Source: Thinopyrum elongatum
Lineage: Eukaryota > Streptophyta > Magnoliopsida > Poales > Poaceae
Direction: 5' to 3'
Assembly: GCA_011799875.1 (NCBI GenBank)
Contig: CM022301.1
Coordinates: 218,556,296-218,620,295 of the forward strand
Length of the DNA stretch: 64,000 nt
Each line of letters begins with the position of its first letter. Positions within the stretch are counted from its first letter, which is position 1. Shown here piece by piece: positions 44,948 through 54,320 of the stretch. The notes under the pieces were generated by a model that was not told the DNA's origin, searched no databases, and worked only from the letters and a program-made list of their open reading frames with translations. The translations under genes were made by a program, and so were the position numbers.

Positions 44948-45110
44948 TCTGATAAGACTTCAGAAAGTTCAGAAATATGTAAATGAAGTGCATTATTTAT
45001 GTGGAGTACTTGAAATTGATTTTGCAGAGACCATAAACGGAATTCATCCCAGCCATCAGAATGATGTTGAGCAGCACCTTAAAGCAGAGACAAAATCTAG
45101 AATTGATAAG
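44948..45110 (+). pseudogene. Captured MAP65-type exon
   Basis: After an acceptor (TATTTTCAG) the frame reads LIRLQKVQKYVNEVHYLCGV and LEIDFAETINGIHPS. This closely resembles the MAP65/PRC1 family segment (RLxKVxxxVxxVHxLCxVLGxDFxxTVxExHPS) of microtubule cross-linking proteins that act at the phragmoplast. It continues QNDVEQHLKAETKSRIDK and reaches a possible donor (AAG|GTGCTC) before a stop. It is one exon out of many in a real MAP65, so it is a captured fragment, in sense with the CACTA gene. Confidence 0.62.
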
Positions 45111-46340
45111 GTGCTCTGAAGGTTCCTTTCTTCTCGGTTCTTTGTTATATGGATTTTGCATAATGTGCTCGTGCTCGTGGTAGCTGCCCACATCCCAGCA
45201 GCGCAGCTGGTCTCCTCAATAAGAGCTGGGTCTACTTGCCGGCGAGGTCGCAGTCACTGGCTGTCTGTAGGTATGCTAGCTCCTCCTCCTCTTCTCTTCT
45301 TTCATACGGTGCAAAAAGAGAGGCACAAATATGGAGATTAGCCATTGAAACATTGTTGTTGGATTTGTTCTTTTGATACAGTTTTTAGGGATGGACGTAT
45401 GGACTGAATGGTACTCTCCTGAACGGAAACCAAAAATTTCAATGGACATGTATATCCCAACTCCTTATTTTATCTTGTTTGCTTATATTCCAGTGACATA
45501 TGTCCTATACTGAACGCATATTTTTGTTGTGTTGGTGGGAGGAACAAGATGAATTATCTCTCTCCCTCTACCTTGAAGATAGTCATGATTGTTCCTACAT
45601 TTTTATCTTCTGATTTATTCTATCCTTGTTTAGTTTTATTTCTGTGTATGGCAACATTTTTATTTTATATATATTCCAGTGACCTCTGTTTTGTATTGGA
45701 TGCATATTTTTGCAGTGCATGGCTGGAATTCTTATGGTGCATCTGTGATCTTCCTAGCTTGTTTTCATTTCCTGGTAATACTCCAATCAAGCAATGTGAC
45801 ATATTAGTTAGCAGTTTTGTTCTGCTTCCTAGGACGTAATTTCTTTTGCTAAGATGAATTAGTGCCTTATTTTGTATTTATGTGGCAGATGTGTGCAGGT
45901 TTTCCCACCACAAGTTTGTTGTAATGCCTTATTCAAGGTGAGGATTTTTTTTCTTAATGCCTTATTTTGTATTTAGTTAGCTTCAACACTGAAAAAATAG
46001 TAGCTGTTTTTGGGTCTTCAAACAAGTTATATTAGCATTGTGTAAGGTTTGTGTGCGCTATCATTTCTTAATTTTCTATAAATTGGACGGCCAAGATATG
46101 TTTAGTTCAGTACTAAAAATCAGTACCCAGTTTTTGGTCCTTGTTAAGTATGTGTAAAGGTCTGTATATGCTCTCATTTCTTATATAACCTATAACCTAT
46201 AAACCATGCTATGCTACCCGCATAGCTGGTGCATTTGCGTGTTGGGGTGAATCCGGTTCGCGCATTCCATCCCGATGTGTACTTTTTACCTTGCTGTTAC
46301 AAATCTGGTCGTTCGTTTTACTTCACGCTGTGGGTTCGGG
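45111..46340. other. CACTA intron: AT-rich, no gene recognised
   Basis: T-rich, intron-like sequence. A block near 45170-45270 repeats the CCCACATCCCAGCAGCG motif of 44510-44550. TTGCAG- and CTGGTAATA-type splice-like signals occur around 45714-45782 without a recognisable exon product. Confidence 0.45.
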
Positions 46341-46828
46341 TTACAGTGGATGACGCCTGGGACCCTTGCGCACAGGACCACCGCTGCAGTGTGCGCTGCC
46401 CGCGTGCGTCGGGTGAAAAAAGGGTGAGCGAGGGGTGGACTGGAGCGAAAAAGAGGTGAACTGCGGTGAAAACCTAGCCCCCGATCCTTTCGCCCTCCCT
46501 CGAACATCCCCCCCCCCTCTCCCGCGCAGCCGCCTCCCCGAGCTCCCTCCTATCTCTCCTCCCTCCCTGCACGTCCACGCGCGCTCGCCTCCGGCCACCT
46601 CCGCCGCTAGCCCTCCTCTATCTCCTCTCCATCTCCTTCTTCTCTCCATCTCCCTCTCCTATCCATCTCCCTCTCCTCTCCTTCCTCCACGCGCCTAGCC
46701 CGCGCGCGCTTGCCTCCCGTACCAACCGCAGCCGCTCCGTCGGGGCTCGGCCGCCGCGGGTGACCATGGGGAAGGAGCAAGGCGGCGCACACATGAGGAG
46801 TACGAGATGACATGGGTGAGCTCCAGCG
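46341..46828. other. GC-rich leader-like block, unidentified
   Basis: A sharply GC- and CT-rich stretch (CCTCCC/CTCTCC runs) contains ATGGGGAAGGAGCAAGGCGG at 46766, a context like the 5' leader and start codon of a grass housekeeping gene. The frame closes after about 14 codons. It is probably another captured first exon. The source is unknown. Confidence 0.4.
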
Positions 46829-47345
46829 CCTTTTGAACATTGAATACATATGGGCATGATGAAGCCGTTTTTCTGTTTACAATTTCCTATATCAACAACT
46901 CTCTATATAATCCTGAAATGGATTGTTGCTTATTCCCTCCCCCCCCTCCCCTCTCTCTCTCTCTCTGGTTTAGGGCAGACAAACCCTTCACTCCATACAA
47001 AGTTCACACCATAGCTATTGTACACCGGCTGGAGAGAAATTATTGGGCAGATGCCCCAATTATAAGAAAGAATAATTTTATACTCCCTCCGTCCCAAAAT
47101 TCTTGTCTTAGATTTGTCTAAATACGGATGTATCAAGTCATGTTTTACTATTAGATACATTCGTATCTAGACAAATCTAAGACAAGAATTTTGGGACGGA
47201 GGGAGTACATCAGAGGGAGATATGCTCTCAACAATTGCTTACCTTTTGAACATTGAATACATATGGGCATGATGAAGCCGTTTTTCTGTTTACAATTTCC
47301 TATATCAACAACTCTATATAATCCTGAAATGGATTGTTGCTTATT
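46829..47345. repeat. ~105-bp direct repeats flanking a MITE
   Basis: CCTTTTGAACATTGAATACA through GGATTGTTGCTTATT occurs at 46829-46934 and again at 47242-47345 (2 bp shorter at a CT microrepeat). The ~307 bp between them includes the Stowaway element. Near-identity suggests a recent local duplication. Confidence 0.9.
47083..47205. mobile_element. Stowaway MITE
   Basis: This 123-bp element starts CTCCCTCCGTCCCAAAATTC and ends with its reverse complement, flanked by TA (47081-47082, 47206-47207). The terminal repeats extend to about 47 bp, so it folds almost completely. It is a non-autonomous Tc1/mariner-type element common in Triticeae. Confidence 0.95.
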
Positions 47346-48842
47346 TATTTTTGCTTATTCACACCATTATTTAGTTAAGACGAATACCAGTCTTTTATGA
47401 ACACAGCTGATGGCAATGTTCGTATGGATTCAAAAGAAAAAATGGTGCTGCCAAAATATATTTTGATGGCAATGTTCGTATGGATTCAAAAGAAAAAATG
47501 GTGCTGCCAAAATATATTTTGATCACACCGCATTGCAATGTTGTGTTTTGCCAAAGAACTGAGCAATGATTTACATGGATTGCTGAAAATATTTGTAATA
47601 GAACGGCAAGTGCGTCATAAGAACTAAACAACCTGGCAGGAAGTTTAATTATATCTATTTTAAATTATGTATTGATTGCTGAAAATATTGTTTGATGTTG
47701 CATCACCTCTCTTCCGTTTAACTAGGTTTCTATTTCTTATACTAGGATGGTGATGTCGATGCTTCTCTGGCTGCTATCCTGATATCTTCTAAACTTTTGG
47801 AAGGAATGACAATGTTTTTCAACCTTGATTAGGTTCTTACATAAAGTACTACCCTTCAATGATTTGAAAAGGCATGTCCTGTGATACAGCTCGCCTTGGT
47901 AACTGTGCTACGAAGTGTCTGAACTTGCATTTTATATCAGGATGGTAAAATTTCAACAATGCATCATCGTTCAAAGTAAACTGAACTTGATAGAGTTTCA
48001 TCCGGATGCAAAACCGCCATCGGTAATTTAGCTGATCGCTCACGATGTACATGAGTACCGTAAAATAGGTGGTTACTCTACACTGCAGAGTACTGTAAAA
48101 TAGGAAAACACTAACAAATGTTGTAGTTGTATATTGACTATAAGTGAACCACTTCTAATTGCTAATTGCTAAAATACAGATGAAGGAACACTTGCGTGAT
48201 CATATTGCAATTAATTTAACGTACTTTAGATTTGAAAGACTGGTTGTTTTTCCCCTTCTATTGCCAAGTTCATGGTTTCCTCATTGTTATATTGTTCACA
48301 AAGAATTTTCTCTCCGAGGTTCCCGAACCCAGCAGTTGAACGCCTCCAAGTCAAATTTGGGAATGGATGCTTTAATGTAGAAGCCCATCTAATGAAAGGA
48401 AATGATGACAGGGCAACCATAGCTTACTATAGCTTACTAACTTGTCATATTTTTTCACCGTGAAAGACAACTTTACCTTACCATCCACTGTCTCCGAGTA
48501 GTGAGTATGGATGATCATCTAGGCAATTTACCCCCACTGCGGTCAGGACTGACTGCGGTTATATATTGCATGCCACTTCGAGTTTCACTATATATTCTGT
48601 ACCATCCTTTTGACTAGCAAGGTCCAAGTTATGTAACCTGGACAACTTATATTGTGCCTATGGGGTGACAATATACATTTTCATTTAAATATGAAAAGCC
48701 TTGATATGCAAATAAATTTTGCATTGCATGTTTCCGTTTGATATGCAAATAAATTCTGTAGACCACTCTAACTTGCATGGTTCCAATACTTAGTTTAATA
48801 ATGTTACAGGTTTCCCTTTAAAATATTCCATTTGGTTTCACA
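47346..48842. other. CACTA intron: unidentified, with 56-bp tandem duplication
   Basis: A 56-bp unit GATGGCAATGTTCGTATGG... is tandemly duplicated at 47409-47464 and 47465-47520. Read from either unit into the flank, a short frame gives DSKEKMVLPKYILI and TPHCNVVFCQRTEQ, which could be a captured exon. 56 is not a multiple of three, so the duplication breaks that frame. A minus-strand 67-codon frame at 47849-48052 (MKLYQVQFTLNDDALLKFYH) and a plus frame near 48360-48460 (NVEAHLMKGNDDRATIAYYS) also look protein-like but were not identified. Confidence 0.45.
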
Positions 48843-48843
48843 G

Positions 48844-48975
48844 AGGATAGGCTCACTGGATCTGTTGATGCTACTGTGTTTCAACTTGAGATCAGGTACT
48901 ACTGTTTTTCGACTTGATCTTCTCGCTGAAGCTCATAGAGGTGTTTTTCTTTATGTTGATGAGATAACACTTTAT
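48844..48975 (+). pseudogene. Captured magnesium-chelatase ChlD fragment
   Basis: After a TTTCACAG acceptor the frame reads EDRLTGSVDA. Then, past a ~20-bp divergent patch and in another frame, it reads [19 protein letters not shown] and LYVDEIT. This matches the AAA+ region of ChlD, the D subunit of plastid magnesium chelatase (chlorophyll branch), where the family reads EDRLIGSVDVEAS, then [20 protein letters not shown] and DEINLL. The Walker B-like VDE is included. A stop (TAG at about 48985) closes the frame. No function is expected. Confidence 0.72.
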
Positions 48976-49961
48976 TCTTTCGAGTAGGCATTAGCCTTTT
49001 CTCTCTCTTTAACAGAGTACATTAGTTAGGAAAATTTCAATTGTTGCCTGCTGTCCATGCAAATTAGGTACTCTTATATCACTTCAGAGCTTCTACATAA
49101 GTGCCTACAGATTTACTTGATTTATTAGATCGTACAGACTACTACAAAGTATAATGCAGAATATTTGTTCTCCACTAACGGCAACGCCTTCCGTTAAAAA
49201 GGGAATTATTTCATTGTCGGAGGCTTTCATTTAAATATTATTCGCAGCTCATTGGAGGTTCGGATTCCTATATCAGATGAGAACAAATGATGACTCCTGC
49301 ATAAACATTAGTTTCATTTTCAGTTTCAGCCTGTCTACGGATATGATGTAGAGCTGATGCTTCGTGGATTCATCTCCCTGCTGCTGATGAGGGCACCCCA
49401 AAGGGTGGTCCAGTCTAGAGGACATGTATTTCTCCTCTATTTTGAAATTTTAGAACTGAATTAACTTTTCATCAGTAGACAAGCTGAGTTCATAGTATAT
49501 AAATTATGAGAGGATCATGCCTTCTCCTTTCAATATGAATTTCCTTCATGCAATTGCCCCAGACCTAAATTATGAGAGGATTATGGAGGCGATGAAGATG
49601 TAAATTATGAGAAGCTGAGTTTATAGTATGTAAATTATGAGCGGATCATGCCTTCTCCTTTCAATATGAATTTACTTGCATGCTACTGCCCCACAGCATT
49701 ACCCTGATACAAACATTTGTATTCCCTAGATGAGGATGACACCAAGGCAAAACAGGGTTACAAAAGATGATTTGGCACTCACACATTAGGCATGACTATA
49801 ATTAAATAACATGACTATAGTAAGTATTGATAATCTTGATCTTTGCTTTCTCTCGTATGTGCCCTACAATATCCACAAAATACATGGTTTGAATTGGCTT
49901 TTTGCGCCATTGGCGCAACGGGTCATCTAGTATTTGTAAACGATCCTTGTTCCTTTTGCAG
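48976..49961. other. CACTA intron end, with ~131-bp duplication
   Basis: AT-rich sequence with no identified gene. The segment GCTGAGTTCATAGTATATAA...CCCC recurs with a period of about 131 bp (49482-49560 and 49613-49692). The intron closes with CCTTTTGCAG at about 49952-49961, before the next CACTA exon. Confidence 0.6.
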
Positions 49962-50313
49962 AAAGAGCAGCATAGGATTGCGGCCGAAAGCGACTCGCTG
50001 TCTGAGACGTTGGCGAGGCCCAAGTGGGAAACCCTATTCAATCGGGCCTTGAACATATTGAAAGGATTCTCGGTGGACACTCGGTCGTCGTATGGACGCG
50101 TGCACGGCGTCGGAGACGGCGCCACGTGGAAGAAGTATTACCGTGGGACCATTGAGGAGAGAAAGGAAAGATGGAGGTTAAACGAAGAAAACATTGACAA
50201 GAAGGTTGAGATTGCGGTTGATAAGAAATCAGCTGAGACAGTCAAAGCAGCGGTAGCTGCCGCAAGGGAGGAAATGGCAGCTTCGTATGGTGTGTTGATT
50301 CCGGCTATTGTCA
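49962..50313 (+). pseudogene. CACTA accessory gene exon 2, first half
   Basis: In phase with the exon at 42861, this reads KEQHRIAAESDSLSETLARP, YYRGTIEERKERWRLNEENI and AETVKAAVAAAREEMAASYG. It is a charged helical segment typical of the C-terminal side of grass CACTA TnpA-like proteins. It is cut at GCTATTGTCA (50304-50313) by the retroposon; the exon resumes at 51307. Confidence 0.72.
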
Positions 50314-51306
50314 TTTTTTTTGAACGGGAAGAGGGGTCTCGAAGGACCCCGATTGCTGCATTAAACCATCGTCGGTGGAGCCAGTTTTACAAAAAGGACC
50401 CCTAAGGCAAGGAAAAGTACAACTTGGCCCTTAACTTTTGCATTGAAGACCCTGGAACAAAAACTAAAGAAGCAATCCAGTCCAAGCCTTCTTCTAGCTC
50501 CTTCACCGATCTCACGTCGACGCCTCCGGCCACGGTCAACCGCAACACCGCCGGGGACATGGCCACTTGGGGTGTTGCAGCGGGAGCACACCGTACCGGA
50601 GCTAAAGGGCCTCCAATATGGCTCAACGGCCTGGAGGTTGAACAGCACCTCGTGCCAGCAGAAAACATGAAGCTCAGACGCCATCTTCACTGGCAACCTG
50701 GGTGGGAGCAGCCGCCTTTCGGCCATCAAGGTCGACGGCATCCATACCGTCGAGAAGTCGCTCCCCAAATAGAAGTGGAGCAGCCGCCTCACCAGCTCAG
50801 GATCACGACAGCACACCGTAGCTGATGCGCAGGAAACTCCATAGCGCAGCCTTCCAATCTTCCCTTGAGGCTCCTGCTCCCACCGGCCCGCTCCACCGCC
50901 CGACACTGCACCGACCGGCAAGAACATGACCTGCAAGAACCAGAGCCTCCCAAACAGCGAGCTTATTAAGAGGAAGATTGGCAGATCCGTCGTCTTCTCC
51001 TTCCCTCCACCATGGAGGTGCTGCAGCAGACGACAACTGCGGCCACCGGACGCTGCTCGCGAGCTCTGGTAGCTTTCTCCCCAACGGCATAACGCCAAAC
51101 CAGCACAAGGCCGAACACCACAGCAACAGCAACAAGCCTACCTCTAATATATACAAGAGGATCCCGAGCACCGCACCCATGCCAACTCCAGCCGGCGAAG
51201 CCGACGGAAGCGGCCGGGATCGGGCTGGGTCACCTATCGACGGGAGGACTCTGGAAAGGACCAGGAGCAGAGAGACGAGGGAGGAGAGAGAAAGAAAAAC
51301 AGTCTC
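50314..51306 (-). mobile_element. Poly(A) retroposon inside CACTA exon
   Basis: A 993-bp insertion is flanked by a 10-bp duplication GCTATYGTCA (50304-50313 and 51307-51316, one mismatch). On the minus strand it ends CCCGTTCAAAAAAAA, so it is a retroposon with a poly(A) tail made by LINE machinery. It is GC-rich; the longest minus frame (50361-51098) has no recognisable domain. It splits a codon-continuous exon, which dates it after the CACTA gene was formed. Confidence 0.8.
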
Positions 51307-51316
51307 GCTATCGTCA

Positions 51317-51513
51317 ATTGGAGCAAGCAAAATCCAAATAAAGAGGAAGCGGACTTTCCCCTTTCCAACTTCTTCGGGAGCAGCTCGTTTAGCGTTGCAT
51401 CAGCACCTGCTCACGCAACCGCACCTACTCCCGCACCTGCTCATAGCAGCCTGTCCTCCATCTCTAGCTTGCTCGGCGGGGCTTTGTCCTTGGCTGAGCT
51501 CGACGCCTTCACG
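51317..51513 (+). pseudogene. CACTA accessory gene exon 2, second half
   Basis: Directly after the duplication the interrupted frame continues NWSKQNPNKEEADFPLSNFF. A Ser/Ala/Pro-rich segment (HATAPTPAPAHSSLSSISS) and GGALSLAELDAFT follow. It ends at a CACG|GTACCT donor (51513/51514), with an acceptor TTTGCAG at 51598-51604. Confidence 0.7.
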
Positions 51514-51604
51514 GTACCTGTAACATCGGCCCTCTTCAATATATGTATAATCTCACGTTTCCATTGCCTTTTGGATGTCTCACGTCGCATACATGTCTTT
51601 GCAG

Positions 51605-52757
51605 GCCGATGTAACCCCATGCACCATACTGTACACCATCAGCGGCCAGAAGGTGGACGTGGGAAAGGCGACGATAGTGAAGCCGAAGGAACAATTGTTC
51701 CATAGCCGGTCGATCCCCCCTAATGTCTTCAAGGTTTCAGTGGCCAGTGTCGAACCGGGCCACGAGAATTTGGCTCCTCCGGTAGCACTAGGGAGAGGTG
51801 ACGACGAGACCCCGCGGCGATTTGGCGATTGCAAGCGTTGGGTCCTGTTGTGGCCGAAGAGTCTGCTTCGTCTGGAGGCGGCCGGGAGCACACCCACGAC
51901 CAAGCAGCCTCAGCAAGGTATGAACACCAACACCCCACCTACCCAATTAGCGTCGCCTGTCGTGCCGGGTGAGAAAGAGGCTCCATTAGTGGCTGATGAC
52001 GTCGCCGCCATCGAAGAAGCAATGCATGATGCCATCGACGAGGATGACGATGACCCTCTACAGTATCTCAATACCAGCGCCTATGACGACGGAGGATTGA
52101 TGGCTCAGCAGTATGAGTACTCATGGTTTGAGCGTGATGAGTTGGTGCCTGAATTGCCGGAGGATGAACATATTATAGGCTCACTTCCAGTATCAAAGAA
52201 GCATAGGAAGAGACCGAGGAAAGGCAACAAAGCTGCTTCTATGATCCAGCCGCCTCTGCAGCCTCGGGTTCAAGACCGTATACCTATCATAGGTGCGGCT
52301 TAATGGCATATCCCCGGTGATCCGATCCTACCTAAGGCAGCGGTGGAGGCCATATACGGCGATCTAAGGAGACTTCATGACGATGTGTCGCGGAGAGAGA
52401 AAAGCCTGATCGCCTTGAAAAATCCAGGATACCTGCTCTACGTGGTTAACGTGCCGCAGCAAAGGTTGTACGTCGACACATTCCCCGCGGAGAAGTTCTT
52501 CCTTCGATTCGATTACATCTTCGACATGTTTCACTTGAAAAAGCTGGATTTTACGTTTGTCCGCCTTTTTGCCTTGTACATGAACTACATCATCAGGATT
52601 GAGCAGATACCTTATATCCATGTCGCTGACCGTACTTCATGCACGAGGGCTTCTTGGCAGTCTGCCCAAAGCACCGTGAATACGCGAGTAACTACATCGC
52701 CGATTTCATGGTCGGCAATAAGGACAAGGAGACGATTCTCGTGCCTTATCATCCCAT
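51605..52757 (+). pseudogene. CACTA accessory gene exon 3 (DUF8039-like and linker)
   Basis: The exon opens ADVTPCTILYTISGQKVDVG, a domain seen in many grass CACTA proteins (DUF8039 by memory). An acidic linker with DEDDDDPLQYLNTSAYDD and a basic KKHRKRPRKGNKAA follows. A TAA at 52301-52303 interrupts it. The frame continues AVEAIYGDLRRLHDDVSRRE and DFTFVRLFALYMNYIIRIEQ. A one-base loss near 52631 shifts frame before YFMHEGFLAVCPKHREYASN. It ends at CCCAT|GTAAGT. Confidence 0.72.
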
Positions 52758-52847
52758 GTAAGTCATCCGCGCGGATATCCTTCCTTCGATTTCAATCATT
52801 CATTTGCACGCGTGGAGGCTAATTTGAGCTGCACTTATTTTGCGCAG

Positions 52848-53433
52848 CGACGGGCGCGCCGTCCTCATCATCCTTTACCCTCGATTTTCGCACGCTCTTT
52901 ACTTGGACTCGTCGAAGAACATGAAGAAAAAGGATTACACCCACATCAAGTCTGTTCTCGACAGTGCTATCTTTAGCTATGGCCTACGGGGTGGAGAGAT
53001 CACGCTCAAGAAGACAAGGAACCGCGCGCCCGCCTTCGGCCATAAGGCCGACTTCTGCTGCATCCAGCAACCGAGTGGTACTCTTAGTGATGGATTCTAT
53101 GTCCTCCACCACATGCTGGAGTACAGACGGGATCAGCAGAACCTTCGCATGCCACCTAGATCCGGCGATGCCCATATTCTGCAATGGGCAAAGAACCTAG
53201 GAGATATCTCGGATCATCGACTTCGAGCTGAGTTCTATCACATCCAGCGTGAACTTACCCAAATCATCATGAAGGAGGTCCTCGAAAAAACAGGGATGTT
53301 CTACAAAGAAGGGCAAATGTCGCGGGAAGACGTCCGAAAACGCGTAGCTGCTCAGCGTCTCGACCTGAAGCCTTTCACTGTGCTCGGGGACTATCTCCCT
53401 GACTTGGATGGATGGCACGACATGTTGGAGTGA
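52848..53433 (+). pseudogene. CACTA accessory gene last exon (ULP1-like domain)
   Basis: The exon continues in phase from 52757: IDGRAVLIILYPRFSHALYL, DSSKNMKKKDYTHIK, then CCIQQPSGTLSDGFYVLHHM, and ends GDYLPDLDGWHDMLE with TGA at 53431-53433. The fold pattern is that of ULP1/C48 cysteine proteases found in plant CACTA proteins. Where ULP1 has the catalytic His (NHW-type) this has GRA, and where it has Cys (CG-type) it has Asp (SDGFY). The Asp of LYLDS and the Gln (QQPSG) remain. It is therefore protease-like without an intact triad. Confidence 0.7.
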
Positions 53434-54095
53434 TTGATGATATATGACAATGTGTCCGTTTAGTCCATACTTTCTCTATGACGAAACTTTGAGTTATGCA
53501 CGACGAAACTTTATTTGTGATGTAATTAAACTGTCATTCTCAACTAGCGAAGATCACTCTAGTTAGGGCATTTTGGGTACGATGAACTTTGTTATTTATG
53601 CTTATGATATGTTGCTTCTATTTTTGCCAAGTCTGTCTCTTTCTGTTGCTCAACTATATATGTTGCATATCATCGACTCATGTGACGATGCAGGTACATA
53701 GATCATCGATGGCGAATAAGTGCTATGCCAGGAGTATACGACGAGTGGTCGGAGTGTCAGGCCCAGGTGTACCGGTTTTCGAGCGACAGCCAGAGAGGGT
53801 TCGATAGCGGAGTCGAAGCGAAAAGTAGTTAGTTTAGGTTCACGCTAGTGCGAGAGAGGGATACGAACCAGCGCCTCAAGAAGTACTACATTATGTATGA
53901 TGAGACATGTCATGTAACTTGTATAGCTATATCGTGATTATGATGTGATGACATGATTTGTGTTGGATGATATGATGAGACTATTATGTGTATGATATGA
54001 TGAGCATATTGCATGTTTATGATATGATTAGAATACTGTATAAAACCTATACAAAAACATCGCAAATACATAGCAAAAAAAGATATGTGAAAATA
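53434..54095 (+). other. CACTA 3' region with RNase H1 N-terminal domain remnant
   Basis: A start MANKCY at 53709 is followed, after a small deletion, by a frame reading GVYDEWSECQAQVYRFSSDS and QRGFDSGVEAKSS to a TAG near 53829. This matches the small RNase H1 N-terminal RNA/DNA-hybrid binding domain (PF01693-type: CYVVFKGR...PGVYxxWxEC), often encoded in grass CACTA elements. The rest is AT-rich, with many ATGAT repeats, and carries no gene. Confidence 0.6.
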
Positions 54096-54302
54096 TAGTA
54101 GTAGCGCTCTTTAGCACTGGACAGGAAAACACTACTGCTAAGCCACTTAGGAGTAGCGCTGGTACAGACAGCGCTACTGCTAAGTAGGTATAGCAGTAGC
54201 GCGTGTAGAAACGCGCTACTGCTAAACATTAGCTGTAGCGTCGTATCAGTAGCGTGGTGCCCCGCGCTACTGATAGCCCTTAGACCCGCGCTACTGCTAG
54301 GC
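54096..54302. repeat. CACTA right subterminal repeats
   Basis: About ten copies of AGTAGCGC or GCGCTACTGCTA in both orientations, the counterpart of the left array at 39768-40360. Confidence 0.85.
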
Positions 54303-54317
54303 TTTTCCCTAGTAGTG
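54303..54317 (-). repeat. CACTA right terminal inverted repeat
   Basis: TTTTCCCTAGTAGTG is the exact complement of the left end. TCC (54318-54320) follows as target duplication. Confidence 0.92.
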
Positions 54318-54320
54318 TCC

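Larger units (their letters stand above)
39753..54317 (+). mobile_element. CACTA transposon with captured host gene pieces
   Basis: A 14,565-bp element begins CACTACTAGGGAAAA and ends with the exact reverse complement, flanked by the 3-bp duplication TCC (39750-39752, 54318-54320). The uninterrupted site is visible in the sister LTR at about 18350. Both ends carry GCAGTAGCGC/GCGCTACTGC subterminal repeats. Inside are a GC-rich leader exon, a fold-back, a multi-exon accessory gene (transposase_24-like region, ULP1-like domain), and an intron holding BAHD, MAP65 and ChlD pieces. No tnp2-type transposase was seen, so mobility depended on a related element in trans. Confidence 0.9.

Noticed and set aside
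48360..48460. Similarity of NVEAHLMKGNDDRATIAYYS to SnRK1 kinase regions
   Set aside because: Only about nine residues are similar and the rest does not align; left as unidentified.
50361..51098. 245-codon minus frame in the retroposon as a host gene
   Set aside because: No recognised domain, composition follows GC content, and it lies wholly inside a duplicated-flank insertion.
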